Positions 10,277 through 18,273 are shown, counted from the first letter of the stretch. The stretch: DNA of 38,563 nt from Candidatus Woykebacteria bacterium RBG_13_40_15 (GCA_001816655.1 MHCP01000011.1:1-38563), one strand, 5' to 3'. A program made the numbers and translations. Notes: a model not told the origin generated them from the sequence alone.

Positions 10277-10720
10277 TTAAAAGTTCAAAGTGCAAAGTTA
10301 AAAGTCTATGAGAGCTAATAATAATGAAGATTTTAGAAGAAAACTAATAAGTAGGACTTTTGTTTTAGCTAAGAAAGTAATTCACTTAGTAGATAAATCC
10401 CCTAACAAGAGGTCCGCTTGGGTAATTTCCGACCAATTAATAAGGGCCACAACAAGTATTGGAGCAAATATCATCGAGGCGCAAGCGGCAAGCAGCAAAA
10501 AGGATTTTATTAACTTTTTGAATCATGCTCTGAAAAGCGGAAACGAAACAAAATTTTGGTTATCTCTAGCAAAAGAAATCATGCCAGAAACTGCTGATCA
10601 AATCAGCGATCTTCTAAAAGAGGTGGGAGAGTTAACTAAAATTCTCGGATCAAGCATTTCGACACTTAAAGGAAAGAACAAACTTTGAACTCTAAATTGC
10701 AATTTTTAACTTTGAATTAA
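10276..10720. repeat. Imperfect AT-rich inverted repeat bracketing the S23 gene
   Basis: The stretch 10278-10304, just before the S23 start, is built from AAAGTTCAAAG/GTTAAAAG words. The stretch 10683-10720, just after its stop, holds CTTTGAACTC and TTTTTAACTTTGAATT, which are approximate complements. The two arms could pair across the gene. The pairing is imperfect and low-complexity, so its meaning is uncertain. Confidence 0.45.
10308..10688 (+). CDS. S23-family four-helix-bundle protein (copy 1)
   Basis: This 126-residue, mainly alpha-helical protein resembles the 23S rRNA intervening-sequence (S23) family. Family features include SDQLIRATTSIGANIIEAQAASSKKDFINF in two parts: the conserved R-A-x-x-S-I-x-x-N-I-x-E core near residues 45-60, then the helix with K-x-F. 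The family is named after proteins found in rRNA intervening sequences. The Avd subunits of diversity-generating retroelements share the fold, but no reverse transcriptase lies in this window. It starts 31 nt after the giant gene and has no clear Shine-Dalgarno, so coupled or read-through expression is possible. The stop is TGA. A second copy sits in the same position behind the other giant gene. Molecular function is unknown. Confidence 0.85.
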   Translation: MRANNNEDFRRKLISRTFVLAKKVIHLVDKSPNKRSAWVISDQLIRATTSIGANIIEAQAASSKKDFINFLNHALKSGNETKFWLSLAKEIMPETADQISDLLKEVGELTKILGSSISTLKGKNKL

Positions 10721-10731
10721 AAATAAGCCAC

Positions 10732-10760
10732 TTGACAGGATTTATTAATATAGTTAGACT
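10732..10760 (+). promoter_or_regulatory. Sigma70-type promoter for the O-antigen-ligase-like gene
   Basis: TTGACA (10732-10737) and TAGACT (10755-10760) are separated by 17 nt. The start codon at 10791 is preceded by an AGAGGG ribosome-binding site. Confidence 0.7.
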
Positions 10761-10790
10761 AAAGAGCGATTACTAAAAAGAGGGTAAAAA

Positions 10791-13052
10791 ATGAAAGAAA
10801 CAATTTCAATTTTGGCTACTAAAACGATACAAATCGGGCTTGTACTTTTAGCTTTTTTGATTCCAATTTTTTTCCTACCGACAACTAGCGAATTTTATAA
10901 TTTCAACAAAGTAACGCTTCTCGTAATCGGCACTTTCTTCCTTCTATTTGTATGGGGAATAAAGATGGTGGCAGAACAGCGGGTACGGATAACAACTACC
11001 CCACTTGATATTCCGCTACTTCTTTTCCTTGGAGCATTTGTTTTAGCTACGCTTTTTTCGATTGATCCTGTGGTTTCTTTTATTGGTGCTCACCCGGTGT
11101 TTTTTGGATCGCTGCTCTCAGTAGCAGCTCTTATCATACTTTACTTTTTAGCTGTGGTTCATCTTGATAGCACTTATAGAAGTGCTCTTTTGGTTGCCTT
11201 TGCGGCATCTGCCACGGTTTTAGCTGCCTGCCTAATCGCTTATTACTTTGGGCATCCCCTGCTTTCGCAGTCATGGGCAAAAGCGAGAAACTGGACTCCA
11301 GCTGGCAATCTTGATTCTTTAGCTTTCTTCCTGGCAATCGCTTCGCTTCTAACAGCCTCACTTGCTGTCTTTACAAAACAGCAAATTATGAAGTACATAT
11401 TATTTGTTCTAGTAGCTATACAAATAGTAGCTTTAATTTTGATAAATAGCCTCTTTTCTTATATAGCCATCGCTACAGGAATTGCCTTCATAGTGTTATT
11501 TTTAACCCAAGTTAAACTAAATCAAGACGACAAGATTGGACTCATTATAATTTCGGTTATTGCTGTAGTTTTAGCGGTTTTAGTAAATGTAAGCCCACTT
11601 GGCGATTCAATAATAAAGCCGCTTATTGCGGGCAGTGACAAGAATGTCTCTATTACTAAACCGATACGGCTCCCATTGCAAGCTGCTTGGCAATCAAGCG
11701 CCTCCTCCCTAACAATTAGGCCAATTTTTGGCAGTGGGCCGGGAACTTTTGGGACAATTTTCCCTTCATTCAAACCAATCTCACTGAATGCGGTTAATAC
11801 AAATAATGTTTGGAATATAAGATTTGACCAGCCCAATAGCGGCCTACTTGATATTTTAGCTTCGACAGGAGCGGTAGGAATAATTGCTTTTCTAATTTTG
11901 GCTTTCGTTCTTTTGAGGGTTTTAATTTCATTTTCTAATAAGTCGGAGCTTGTGCGTAGCAATCCCTTTGTAATATTTTTACAAGCATCGCTAGTCGTCT
12001 TCCTTTTCGGTCTTATCTTCTTTGATTTTTCAGTGATTACTGCTTGTGCCTTCTTTTTAATTACAGCTGCTTTCTTTACCCTTGTTCGTGATTGGGGGTC
12101 AAACCTAGCAAGTGAAGTTGATCTTGAGCTGGTAACTTTGAAGGCGGGGGCAATAAGAGCTGTCAGCGCAGACGAAAAAGCTAGGCCAAATTCCTTTGCG
12201 TGGGTTATATTTATTCCCGCAGTGCTTTTATTCGTCGGGGTGATATTTCTTTCCTGGAAAACATATCAAGCTGAATTTTATTACCGAAAGGCAATCGTAG
12301 CATTTAATGACAACAAAGCTGACGAAACCAGGAAGGAATTAATCGCCGCTATAAAGGCAAACACCTACCGGGACACTTATCACCGGGCCCTTCTGGTCAC
12401 CGATCTAGCTATCGCCCAGGCATTAAATAGGAAGGGCGATCTGTCTCAAAACGAGCAAAATACCCTTGCCGCCCTGGTTACTGAAGCAATAGCTCAAGGA
12501 AAGATAATAACAGGTTATGAAGGTAGTGGACTAGGCGTATTTCAAATAAAGAAAGTACCAGGCACCTCTAGTTATAATGTAGCAAATTGGGAAAGTCTAG
12601 CTAATGTTTATGCTAATATTGGGGGAAACTTAAGAAACGACGCCTCTGTCCACGCTATTAATACTTTCTCACAAGCCGTCAGGCTAGACTCAACCAACCC
12701 AAGGCTCTACGAAGCTTTAGGAAATGTTTACTTTAACCTGGGAGACGTAGATAATGCCATAAAAAACTTTGAACTAGCTACCTCAGCAAAAGTTGACTAC
12801 GCGTCAGCCCATTACAACCTGGCACAAAGCTTGAAGAGAAAAGGAGACAATCCAGCTAGGGTTGTAAATGAGCTTTCATATACATTGCAAATCTTAAAGA
12901 ACAACAATGAGAAAAGCAGTGTAATTAATCAAGTACAAAAAGAACTAGATGAAGCACAGAAAGAATTGGAAAAGGCTCAGCAAAAAGCCCAAACCCAAAA
13001 GCCAGCTTCTACAATTACTCCAACTGCTAGCCCAAGTGTAGCTCCTAAATAA
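10791..13052 (+). CDS. O-antigen ligase-like polytopic membrane protein with C-terminal TPRs
   Basis: The product has 753 residues. The first 490 or so hold about a dozen hydrophobic helices in the layout of Wzy/WaaL-type O-antigen ligase-like proteins, including the early segment around residues 72-100 (LDIPLLLFLGAFVLATLFSI) and a central extracytoplasmic loop with a GSGPGTFG motif near residue 310. After the last TM (about 470-490) comes a soluble helical region with TPR units at about 636-690 (ALGNVYFNLGDVDNAIKNFE). A coiled, Glu/Lys/Gln-rich tail with Thr/Pro residues ends the chain. Proteins of this family transfer or polymerise glycans on the outer face of the membrane; the substrate cannot be told. 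It has its own promoter and RBS and appears to be transcribed alone. Confidence 0.75.
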   Translation: MKETISILATKTIQIGLVLLAFLIPIFFLPTTSEFYNFNKVTLLVIGTFFLLFVWGIKMVAEQRVRITTTPLDIPLLLFLGAFVLATLFSIDPVVSFIGAHPVFFGSLLSVAALIILYFLAVVHLDSTYRSALLVAFAASATVLAACLIAYYFGHPLLSQSWAKARNWTPAGNLDSLAFFLAIASLLTASLAVFTKQQIMKYILFVLVAIQIVALILINSLFSYIAIATGIAFIVLFLTQVKLNQDDKIGLIIISVIAVVLAVLVNVSPLGDSIIKPLIAGSDKNVSITKPIRLPLQAAWQSSASSLTIRPIFGSGPGTFGTIFPSFKPISLNAVNTNNVWNIRFDQPNSGLLDILASTGAVGIIAFLILAFVLLRVLISFSNKSELVRSNPFVIFLQASLVVFLFGLIFFDFSVITACAFFLITAAFFTLVRDWGSNLASEVDLELVTLKAGAIRAVSADEKARPNSFAWVIFIPAVLLFVGVIFLSWKTYQAEFYYRKAIVAFNDNKADETRKELIAAIKANTYRDTYHRALLVTDLAIAQALNRKGDLSQNEQNTLAALVTEAIAQGKIITGYEGSGLGVFQIKKVPGTSSYNVANWESLANVYANIGGNLRNDASVHAINTFSQAVRLDSTNPRLYEALGNVYFNLGDVDNAIKNFELATSAKVDYASAHYNLAQSLKRKGDNPARVVNELSYTLQILKNNNEKSSVINQVQKELDEAQKELEKAQQKAQTQKPASTITPTASPSVAPK

Positions 13053-13107
13053 TTCACTAGGTAGATTGATTTACAGTTGAATCTTGTGAGGTTACCCACC
13101 GTACAAG

Positions 13108-13184
13108 TGGTGGACCTGGACGGATTTGAACCGTCGACCTCGCCCGTGCGAGGGGCGCGCTCTGGCCAACTGAGCTACAGGCCC
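13108..13184 (-). tRNA. tRNA-Ala (anticodon CGC)
   Basis: The reverse strand folds into a full cloverleaf of 77 nt with an encoded CCA. The acceptor stem GGGCCTG/CAGGTCC contains the G3-U70 pair diagnostic of alanine tRNA. The anticodon loop CTCGCAC gives CGC, and the T-loop is TTCAAAT. A 50-nt spacer separates it from the other tRNA-Ala, with which it is probably co-transcribed. Confidence 0.95.
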
Positions 13185-13234
13185 GCAGTAGACACTTAAG
13201 GAAAGTTGAACCCTTAACCCTTCCTATACCAATT

Positions 13235-13310
13235 TGGTGGACCCAGCCGGACTTGAACCGGCAACCTCTTCCATGCCATGGAAGCGCTCTACCAATTGAG
13301 CCATGGGCCC
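13235..13310 (-). tRNA. tRNA-Ala (anticodon GGC)
   Basis: The reverse strand folds into a 76-nt cloverleaf with an encoded CCA. The acceptor stem GGGCCCA/TGGGTCC again has the G3-U70 pair. The anticodon loop ATGGCAT gives GGC, and the T-loop is TTCAAGT. Confidence 0.95.
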
Positions 13311-13464
13311 AAATTGTTACGGGGCTGCAACTAATACTACCGACAGGCAAATAATTGCGACACAGGCCCACGTTAGTTTATAGTTTAGGACCAAAGAGCA
13401 CAACGAATTTTACCAAGAATTAAACTTAACCTCAAGTGACTATCTTTAACCTTATATCTTAGCC

Positions 13465-14496
13465 TTAAATCTTTCTAATCAGTTCGTCTTGCAAAGTCCT
13501 TATACCCTCCCCACTCATGGCAGAGATAGGTAATACTTTGATCTTCTTATTTTTAAATTGAGATATTTTGTTCTTTAAATCATCATCGGTAAGTAGATCA
13601 ATCTTAGTCAAAATGATAATTTGTGGTTTATCTACTAATTCTTTAGAGTGAGACGACAGTTCATTATTTATAATTGTAAGTTTTAAGGTTGGGTTTTCCT
13701 CTTCGGCCGAGATTAAATGAAGCAGAAGTTTAGTTCTTTCAACATGCCTAAGAAATAGATCACCTAACCCCTTGCCCTTCGAAGCTCCTTCTATCAAACC
13801 AGGAATATCAGCCAAAACTAGCTCTTTTCCGTAGCCTGCCCCCCGAAGCCTTGGCGAAGGGGGGTGGTGCATAACCCCTAAGTTTGGCTCCAGTGTTGTA
13901 AAAGGGTAAGAGGCAATTTTAGGAGTAGCAGAAGTTAATTTTGATAAAAGTGTGCTTTTTCCGGCATTTGGAAGACCTATCAACCCAACATCGGCCAAAA
14001 GTTTCAACTCTAGCACCAATTCAATTTCTTGTCCTTCTTCCCCCGGTTCGTGCCACCGCCATAAATCTTTCTCGCTATATCCTTCTGATATCTTAGATCT
14101 TAGATCTGATTTCTTAATATGGGCATTTCCCCGACCGCCTTTTCCACCTTTGACTATCATTACCTTTTCTCCTACGCGAGTTAAATCTGCAAAAAGATGT
14201 CCTTGGTTGTCAGTTACCTTCGTCCCAGCTGGCACTGATAGAAACAAGGTGCTGCCTGCTGCTCCTTTCTTATGCTTTTCCGCACCTCGAGCGCCGTCAG
14301 TAGCCTTGAAATCCTTCTTATAACGATACGGGAGTAGCGTGGTTAGGTTTTTATCAACCGCTAGATAAACATCACCGCCAGCTCCTCCATCACCACCGTC
14401 CGGTGGTCCAAGGCTTCGTCGCCCTTGCTTCGCGAAGGAGACAGCGCCGCTACCTCCCTTTCCTGCTTTAACTTTTAGCCTAACGTAATCAATCAT
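13465..14496 (-). CDS. obg: Obg/CgtA ribosome-assembly GTPase
   Basis: The product has 343 residues. The N-terminal Obg fold (1-163) is glycine-rich, with VKAGKGGSGAVSF and GPPDGGDGGAGGDV motifs. The G domain has G1 GLPNAGKST (174-182), switch I TTLEPN (200-205), G3 DIPG (230-233), G4 TKID (about 297) and G5 SAMSGEG near the end. Family members bind the 50S subunit during late assembly and stress responses. The C-terminal extension of longer homologues is absent. Residues 210-223 (HHPPSPRLRGAGYG), between switch I and G3, are extra relative to usual Obg sequences and are encoded by a GC-rich palindromic repeat. The start ATG at 14496 opens the canonical MIDYVRLKVKAGKGG. Confidence 0.95.
   Translation of the reverse strand: MIDYVRLKVKAGKGGSGAVSFAKQGRRSLGPPDGGDGGAGGDVYLAVDKNLTTLLPYRYKKDFKATDGARGAEKHKKGAAGSTLFLSVPAGTKVTDNQGHLFADLTRVGEKVMIVKGGKGGRGNAHIKKSDLRSKISEGYSEKDLWRWHEPGEEGQEIELVLELKLLADVGLIGLPNAGKSTLLSKLTSATPKIASYPFTTLEPNLGVMHHPPSPRLRGAGYGKELVLADIPGLIEGASKGKGLGDLFLRHVERTKLLLHLISAEEENPTLKLTIINNELSSHSKELVDKPQIIILTKIDLLTDDDLKNKISQFKNKKIKVLPISAMSGEGIRTLQDELIRKI
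13839..13864. repeat. GC-rich palindromic repeat inside obg
   Basis: CCCCCC and GGGGGG arms surround GAAGCCTTGGCGAA. The element is read in frame as part of HHPPSPRLRGAGYG, is far more GC-rich than the surrounding gene and adds residues that Obg does not normally have. Similar elements recur at 14655, 32095 and 36021. Confidence 0.65.
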
Positions 14497-14546
14497 ATTT
14501 ATAAATTTAGAATGCAGAATTAAGAATTTTAAGATTCAGATTAATC

Positions 14547-14575
14547 TTAACTAAAAGTAACAATAATTGCATTAT
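14547..14575 (+). promoter_or_regulatory. Probable promoter of the secreted-protein cluster
   Basis: TTAACT (14547-14552) and CATTAT (14570-14575) are separated by 17 nt. The -10 box overlaps the first possible ATG (14574), which favours the second ATG at 14592 as the start and leaves a leader of only about 10 nt. Confidence 0.45.
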
Positions 14576-14591
14576 GTTAAAATTAAGTTGT

Positions 14592-15311
14592 ATGAGAAAA
14601 ACATTTCAAAAAGCTATTCTCATAACAATAGTACTTGTTTTTAGCTTTTTACTTCCTGCCTTGCCGGCAGGCAGGTTTAATTTTTACTTAAACTCTGTTT
14701 ACGCTTTTCAGCAAAGCTCAACTAATTACCAACTAGAAGGTGATTTTAATATCTTTTCTGGTTCAAAAAGCTCTAGTAATTATAGCCTTACCGACACCGG
14801 CGGTGGCTTGGGACCAGGGGCTGGTACTTCTGAAAATTATGGTATAGGCGCTGGTTTTCAATATGTCCTGGCAAAGTCGCCAAATATTGCCTTTACTATC
14901 TCCAAAAATTTAATTGATTTAAACGTACTTTCTGAAGCTTCAATTTCGAAGGATACTTTAGATCTTCTGGTTACAACAAGTCTATCTCGGGGCTACAAAG
15001 TTTATATAAGTGAGGACCATGATCTCCAAAGTGGAAGTAACACAATTGTTGTTTCAGACGGCACTATAAACGCTGGAGAGCAGGAATATGGGGTAGCTAC
15101 TGATAAAACTCTCCAAGATGTAGCTAACAGTGATTGTACTGAAAATGATTCTATTTCTGCAATTACTACCTCAAACCAAAGCGTTGCATCAGCAACTACT
15201 GATGTTACGGGAGATCCAACGCAGCTTTGCTTTGCCGCTTCAAAGACTGGTAGCACGCCGGCCGGAAGTTATAGTCACACAGTAACATTTATAATTGTCG
15301 GTAATTTTTAA
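14592..15311 (+). CDS. Secreted beta-rich protein, WxL-like C-terminal region (paralogue 1)
   Basis: About 239 residues from the ATG at 14592; an ATG six codons upstream lies in the apparent -10 box. MRKTFQKAILITIVLVF is a typical signal-peptide start, and its hydrophobic core runs into PALPAGR, encoded by a palindromic repeat. The mature chain is Ser/Thr/Asn-rich with no membrane anchor. It ends AGSYSHTVTFIIVGNF, closely matching the end of the next protein (SGIYSHIVTHITTGNF). This tail and the downstream DUF916-like gene resemble WxL surface-protein loci, in which small secreted proteins bind the wall through a C-terminal beta domain. The WxL link is inference, since no clear W-x-L motif is seen. 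Two Cys (in NSDCTEN and QLCFAAS) may form a disulphide. Confidence 0.7.
   Translation: MRKTFQKAILITIVLVFSFLLPALPAGRFNFYLNSVYAFQQSSTNYQLEGDFNIFSGSKSSSNYSLTDTGGGLGPGAGTSENYGIGAGFQYVLAKSPNIAFTISKNLIDLNVLSEASISKDTLDLLVTTSLSRGYKVYISEDHDLQSGSNTIVVSDGTINAGEQEYGVATDKTLQDVANSDCTENDSISAITTSNQSVASATTDVTGDPTQLCFAASKTGSTPAGSYSHTVTFIIVGNF
14655..14675. repeat. GC-rich palindromic repeat in a signal peptide
   Basis: CCTGCC, TTGCC and GGCAGGCAGG form an inverted repeat read in frame as PALPAGR within the signal peptide of the 14592-15311 gene. A half-like copy (TGCCGGCAGG, 15446-15455) lies at the matching place in the next gene. Confidence 0.6.
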
Positions 15312-15332
15312 TTGGTGTGTAAAACTAATTGC

Positions 15333-15362
15333 TTGACAGTCACCGTTCAAGTCTGAGATAAT
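15333..15362 (+). promoter_or_regulatory. Sigma70-type promoter
   Basis: TTGACA (15333-15338) and GATAAT (15357-15362) are separated by 18 nt. Transcription should begin near 15369, about 12 nt before the ATG at 15381, leaving no room for a normal ribosome-binding site. Confidence 0.65.
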
Positions 15363-15380
15363 TTCTTCAAGTTGATAAAA

Positions 15381-16448
15381 ATGAAAAAAATAGGAATAAA
15401 AATTGTTCTAGCTGTCTTTGTAGTCTCTCTTATCTTCCCCCTATTTGCCGGCAGGACTGAGAGTGCTAACTTAACCACAATGAGCGACACGATGAGCCGT
15501 CTTAAAATTAGCCAGAATTCAAATCACACAATTGTCTTTACCACCCCAACTGGTGTAGGTGCGGGAGAAAAAATCAAGGTTACTTTTTCCTCAGGTTTTG
15601 CATCGGGTTTAAATGGTGTAGATTTTGCTGACATGGACCTGGCAGATGATGGGAGTGACCTAGCTTTGGACGCCACTCCATCGGGAGCAACTTGGGGAGC
15701 AGCAGTTTCCACCAGAACTGTTACTTTTACATCTGGCACGGGAACCATCGTAGCAAGTTCTGTTATAACAATCGAAATTGGCACAAACGCTACTTACGGA
15801 GTGCCTGGAGACACGCAAATTGCTAACCCAGGAAGCTCTGGGAGTAACACAATAAATCTCGCTATAACAACCGCCGCTGATGCTGATATAGATACAGGAA
15901 GTCTAGCTGTAGCTATCATGGATGAGGATCAGATAACAGTTTCAGCAACAGTCAATCCAACCATTACCTCAGAATTACTTGATAGCGGTAATAATCCGGT
16001 TAGTACATGTGGTTTAGGCACTCTAACAACAGCCTCAGTTAGCGGATGTATATACAAAAATAGAGTTAATACGAATGCTACCAGCGGATACAGTGCAACA
16101 ATAGTTGAAAATGGTAACCTATGCAATCCTTCAGTTGCTGTTTGTACATATAATATAACTGACGTTGCTGATGGAGCCGTAAGCACTGCAGATTCTACTG
16201 ATGAATACGGAGTTTCGACAAGCGACGCGAACGCAACCGGAATAACTGCTGATTACGACGGTACTTGCGGAACCGGGGCGACTGAAGATGCATCTGCTAT
16301 TACTGGATCAGCCCAGATTTACGCAGATGAATCAAGCCCCCAAACAAATGATGACACAACACTCTGCCATTCAGCCGTTATTCTTGGTGCGACAGCTTCT
16401 GGTATTTACAGTCATATCGTAACTCATATTACAACAGGAAATTTTTAA
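15381..16448 (+). CDS. Secreted beta-rich protein, WxL-like C-terminal region (paralogue 2)
   Basis: About 355 residues from the ATG at 15381; an in-frame TTG at 15372 is possible but less likely. MKKIGIKIVLAVFVVSLIFP is a signal peptide. The N-terminal half looks like an Ig-like or adhesin beta domain (IVFTTPTGVGAGEKIKVTFS). The C-terminal half begins near ITVSATVNPTITSELL and holds six Cys, probably paired. It ends SGIYSHIVTHITTGNF, like its neighbour upstream, so the C-terminal half is probably the shared wall-association module. The next gene starts 4 nt after its stop, so the two form an operon. Its function as a surface protein is inferred. Confidence 0.75.
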   Translation: MKKIGIKIVLAVFVVSLIFPLFAGRTESANLTTMSDTMSRLKISQNSNHTIVFTTPTGVGAGEKIKVTFSSGFASGLNGVDFADMDLADDGSDLALDATPSGATWGAAVSTRTVTFTSGTGTIVASSVITIEIGTNATYGVPGDTQIANPGSSGSNTINLAITTAADADIDTGSLAVAIMDEDQITVSATVNPTITSELLDSGNNPVSTCGLGTLTTASVSGCIYKNRVNTNATSGYSATIVENGNLCNPSVAVCTYNITDVADGAVSTADSTDEYGVSTSDANATGITADYDGTCGTGATEDASAITGSAQIYADESSPQTNDDTTLCHSAVILGATASGIYSHIVTHITTGNF

Positions 16449-16451
16449 TAA

Positions 16452-17468
16452 ATGAAAAAACTGCTCTTCGCTGCCATTTTTAATAAAAAAAACCTGCTTC
16501 TCACAATACCTGTTTTTGCTCTCTTTACCACCGCTGCTTTAGTAAAAGCCCAGACTGATCAACCAACTACCGGAGCCTTCGGTTTGGCCGTCTCTCCCCC
16601 AACCCTTTCTCTAACAATGAATCCAGGGGAAGTCAGAACAGAAAAGATTATTATTGAAAATGTAACCAATCAAGCGACTACATATTATCCAGAAAAAGAT
16701 GATTTTGTTGCTCCAAAAGATGAAAGCGGTACACCAACTTTTATCAGCGAGGAAAAAACTTCGAGTACTTACTCCTTATCGAAATGGCTTACTATCTCTA
16801 AGGCTTCAATTACTTTAGCTTCAAAAGAGAAGCAAGTAGTAGATGTGACAATTTCTGTTCCAGCAAACGCTGAACCATCTGGGCACTTTGGAGCGGTTTT
16901 GTTTGGAACCATTGCTCCCAATACAGAAGGGACTGGAACAGGTCTGCAGGGAAAGATAGGAACATTGATCTTGGTCAGAGTCGCGGGAGATGCCAAAGAA
17001 AATGGAGTCGTTGCTAGTTTCACAACTGACAAATCCATCTACCAAAAACCGCCTGTAAATTTTGTAAGTCGAATAAGAAACCTTGGCAACGTCCACTTTG
17101 CACCAAGTGGTGAAATAGTTATCAAGGACATGTTCGGCAGAAAAATTGATTCTCTCAAAGTAAATGATGTCGCTGGTAATGTCTTGCCAGATAGCGTTAG
17201 GAAGTTTGAAAATAAGTGGGAAAAGTCTGTCCTCCCCGGCCTTTATAAAGCCGAACTACTTTTATCTTACGGTACTCCGCAGAAGAGTCTTACGGCAAGC
17301 GTATCCTTTTGGATCCTACCGTGGGTACAAATTTTGATCGGTTTGGCAATCTTGGTGGTAGTAATTCTCCTACTTGTTCTGGGAATGAAGCGCTACAACC
17401 GTTATATCGTCTCAAAAGCGGAAAATAAAGAAACGCCTACCTCCACCCCACCGACTGTTCAATGGTAA
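16452..17468 (+). CDS. Membrane-anchored DUF916/WxL-interacting-like protein
   Basis: The product has 338 residues. A signal peptide (about 1-33, ending at VKAQ) is followed by an Ig-like domain with SPPTLSLTMNPGEVRTEKI near residues 50-70. That pattern matches the DUF916 (WxL-protein peptidoglycan-binding) start, ISP-x-x-x-L-x-x-x-PGE. A second beta domain covers about 180-280. One TM helix (about 286-310, VQILIGLAILVVVILLLVLG) is followed by a short basic tail, so the bulk of the protein is outside the cell. In Firmicutes such proteins stand next to WxL proteins and help hold them at the wall. Here it lies 4 nt behind a secreted paralogue pair, which supports the same role by inference. Confidence 0.75.
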   Translation: MKKLLFAAIFNKKNLLLTIPVFALFTTAALVKAQTDQPTTGAFGLAVSPPTLSLTMNPGEVRTEKIIIENVTNQATTYYPEKDDFVAPKDESGTPTFISEEKTSSTYSLSKWLTISKASITLASKEKQVVDVTISVPANAEPSGHFGAVLFGTIAPNTEGTGTGLQGKIGTLILVRVAGDAKENGVVASFTTDKSIYQKPPVNFVSRIRNLGNVHFAPSGEIVIKDMFGRKIDSLKVNDVAGNVLPDSVRKFENKWEKSVLPGLYKAELLLSYGTPQKSLTASVSFWILPWVQILIGLAILVVVILLLVLGMKRYNRYIVSKAENKETPTSTPPTVQW

Positions 17469-17501
17469 CAGCGCTCGACTTCAACATCCTATTTTCTCAA
17501 T

Positions 17502-17531
17502 TTGGTTCACCATAGTTAATTTTGATATAAT
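17502..17531 (+). promoter_or_regulatory. Possible promoter reading into the palindrome/RAYT region
   Basis: TTGGTT (17502-17507) and TATAAT (17526-17531) are separated by 18 nt. No plus-strand gene follows before 18274. A transcript from here would contain the palindrome at 17583 and run antisense to the transposase remnant. Function is unknown. Confidence 0.35.
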
Positions 17532-17582
17532 CCAGCACACGATTCTTGCAGGTTCAGTGGAATCCCGATACACATGGGCACT

Positions 17583-17605
17583 ATGTACACACCTGGTGTG
17601 TACAT
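17583..17605. repeat. REP-like palindrome, left of the RAYT remnant
   Basis: ATGTACACACC and GGTGTGTACAT are perfect 11-nt complements around a single T. A partial copy (AACACCAAGAGTGTACAT) follows at once. The same core recurs at 18138-18158 on the other side of the transposase remnant. Confidence 0.75.
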
Positions 17606-17636
17606 AAACACCAAGAGTGTACATCACACAATCGGG

Positions 17637-18102
17637 TTAGTCGAAGAGATGGTGTTTTAAGATTTCGAGGCTTTTAGCGTAGTCTGCCTGGTCTAAAGTA
17701 AATCTTTCATAATCTGCATTTGTTTTGAAATAAGACATTACGCTCTGCAATTCAATCGGCACCAACTCAGAGCTCTTCCCTGCCTCTAGATTCAAATACC
17801 TTGGGTAAGAAGACCAGGGGTAATTTCTTAAATCAACTACCAAGTTTGACACCAACGGGTTTAAATGTATGATTTGGCATTAGACAGAAGGCAAGGATTT
17901 CTACTAACTGACCTTCGGGAAGCTTGTTAAAATTCTGTTTTGGTCGTGATAATCGATTATTAGTGGGGCGGTAGTAATGTGCTATTGTTTCAAGGAAGTG
18001 AGCGTAATCATGATCGCTTAGAAATATATTCCTTTTCTCAACTCCCCTATTAAACAGGTGATAAATTTCGTTTGTTACAAGCAAGGGCTTTCTTCTCGGC
18101 AT
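17637..18102 (-). pseudogene. Decayed REP-associated tyrosine transposase (RAYT, IS200-like Y1)
   Basis: The first part (18102 to about 17869) reads MPRRKPLLVTNEIYHLFNRG, then KRNIFLSDHDYAHFLE and AFCLMPNH, the typical RAYT N-terminus. One base later and in another frame, 17867 to 17637 reads HLNPLVSN followed by DLRNYPWSSYPRYL, the typical C-terminal part. In intact RAYTs the HUH motif MPNHFH and HLNP are separated by several dozen residues that include the catalytic Tyr. Here MPNH joins HLNP almost directly, at the sequence CATACAT. The protein has therefore lost its second HUH histidine and the Tyr to an internal deletion with a frame change and should be inactive. It is bracketed by palindromes at 17583 and 18138. 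Confidence 0.85.
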
Positions 18103-18137
18103 AATAATGCTTATATTATAAACCCTCTACCGCCTCT

Positions 18138-18158
18138 TGTACACACCTGGTGTGTGCA
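18138..18158. repeat. REP-like palindrome, right of the RAYT remnant
   Basis: TGTACACACC and GGTGTGTGCA form a near-perfect palindrome with the same core as 17583-17605, in the same orientation. A degenerate continuation (GTGTGTGCATAGTGTAC) follows it. Confidence 0.7.
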
Positions 18159-18194
18159 GTGTGTGCATAGTGTACTACTTATCCTTTTTTACTT

Positions 18195-18223
18195 TTGACT
18201 TTTGACTTCAAATATGGTATAAA
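18195..18223 (+). promoter_or_regulatory. Probable promoter of the second giant gene
   Basis: TTGACT (18195-18200) and TATAAA (18218-18223) are separated by 17 nt. A further TATAAT (18229-18234) has no well-spaced -35 box. The predicted leader of about 45 nt contains the 14-nt motif TAGGACCTACCAAT (18262-18275), which overlaps the start codon. Confidence 0.5.
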
Positions 18224-18273
18224 AAAGGTATAATTATACGTTTGTGAGTTTGTTGGAAGCCTAGGACCTACCA

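Noticed and set aside
10681-10690. Recoded UGA (Gly), as in some CPR groups
   Set aside because: TGA ends the S23 gene and the histidine kinase at the expected protein ends, so the standard code fits.
13057-13371. Minus-strand open frame of 104 codons
   Set aside because: It covers both tRNA-Ala genes and has no protein-family features; it is an artefact of the tRNA sequences.
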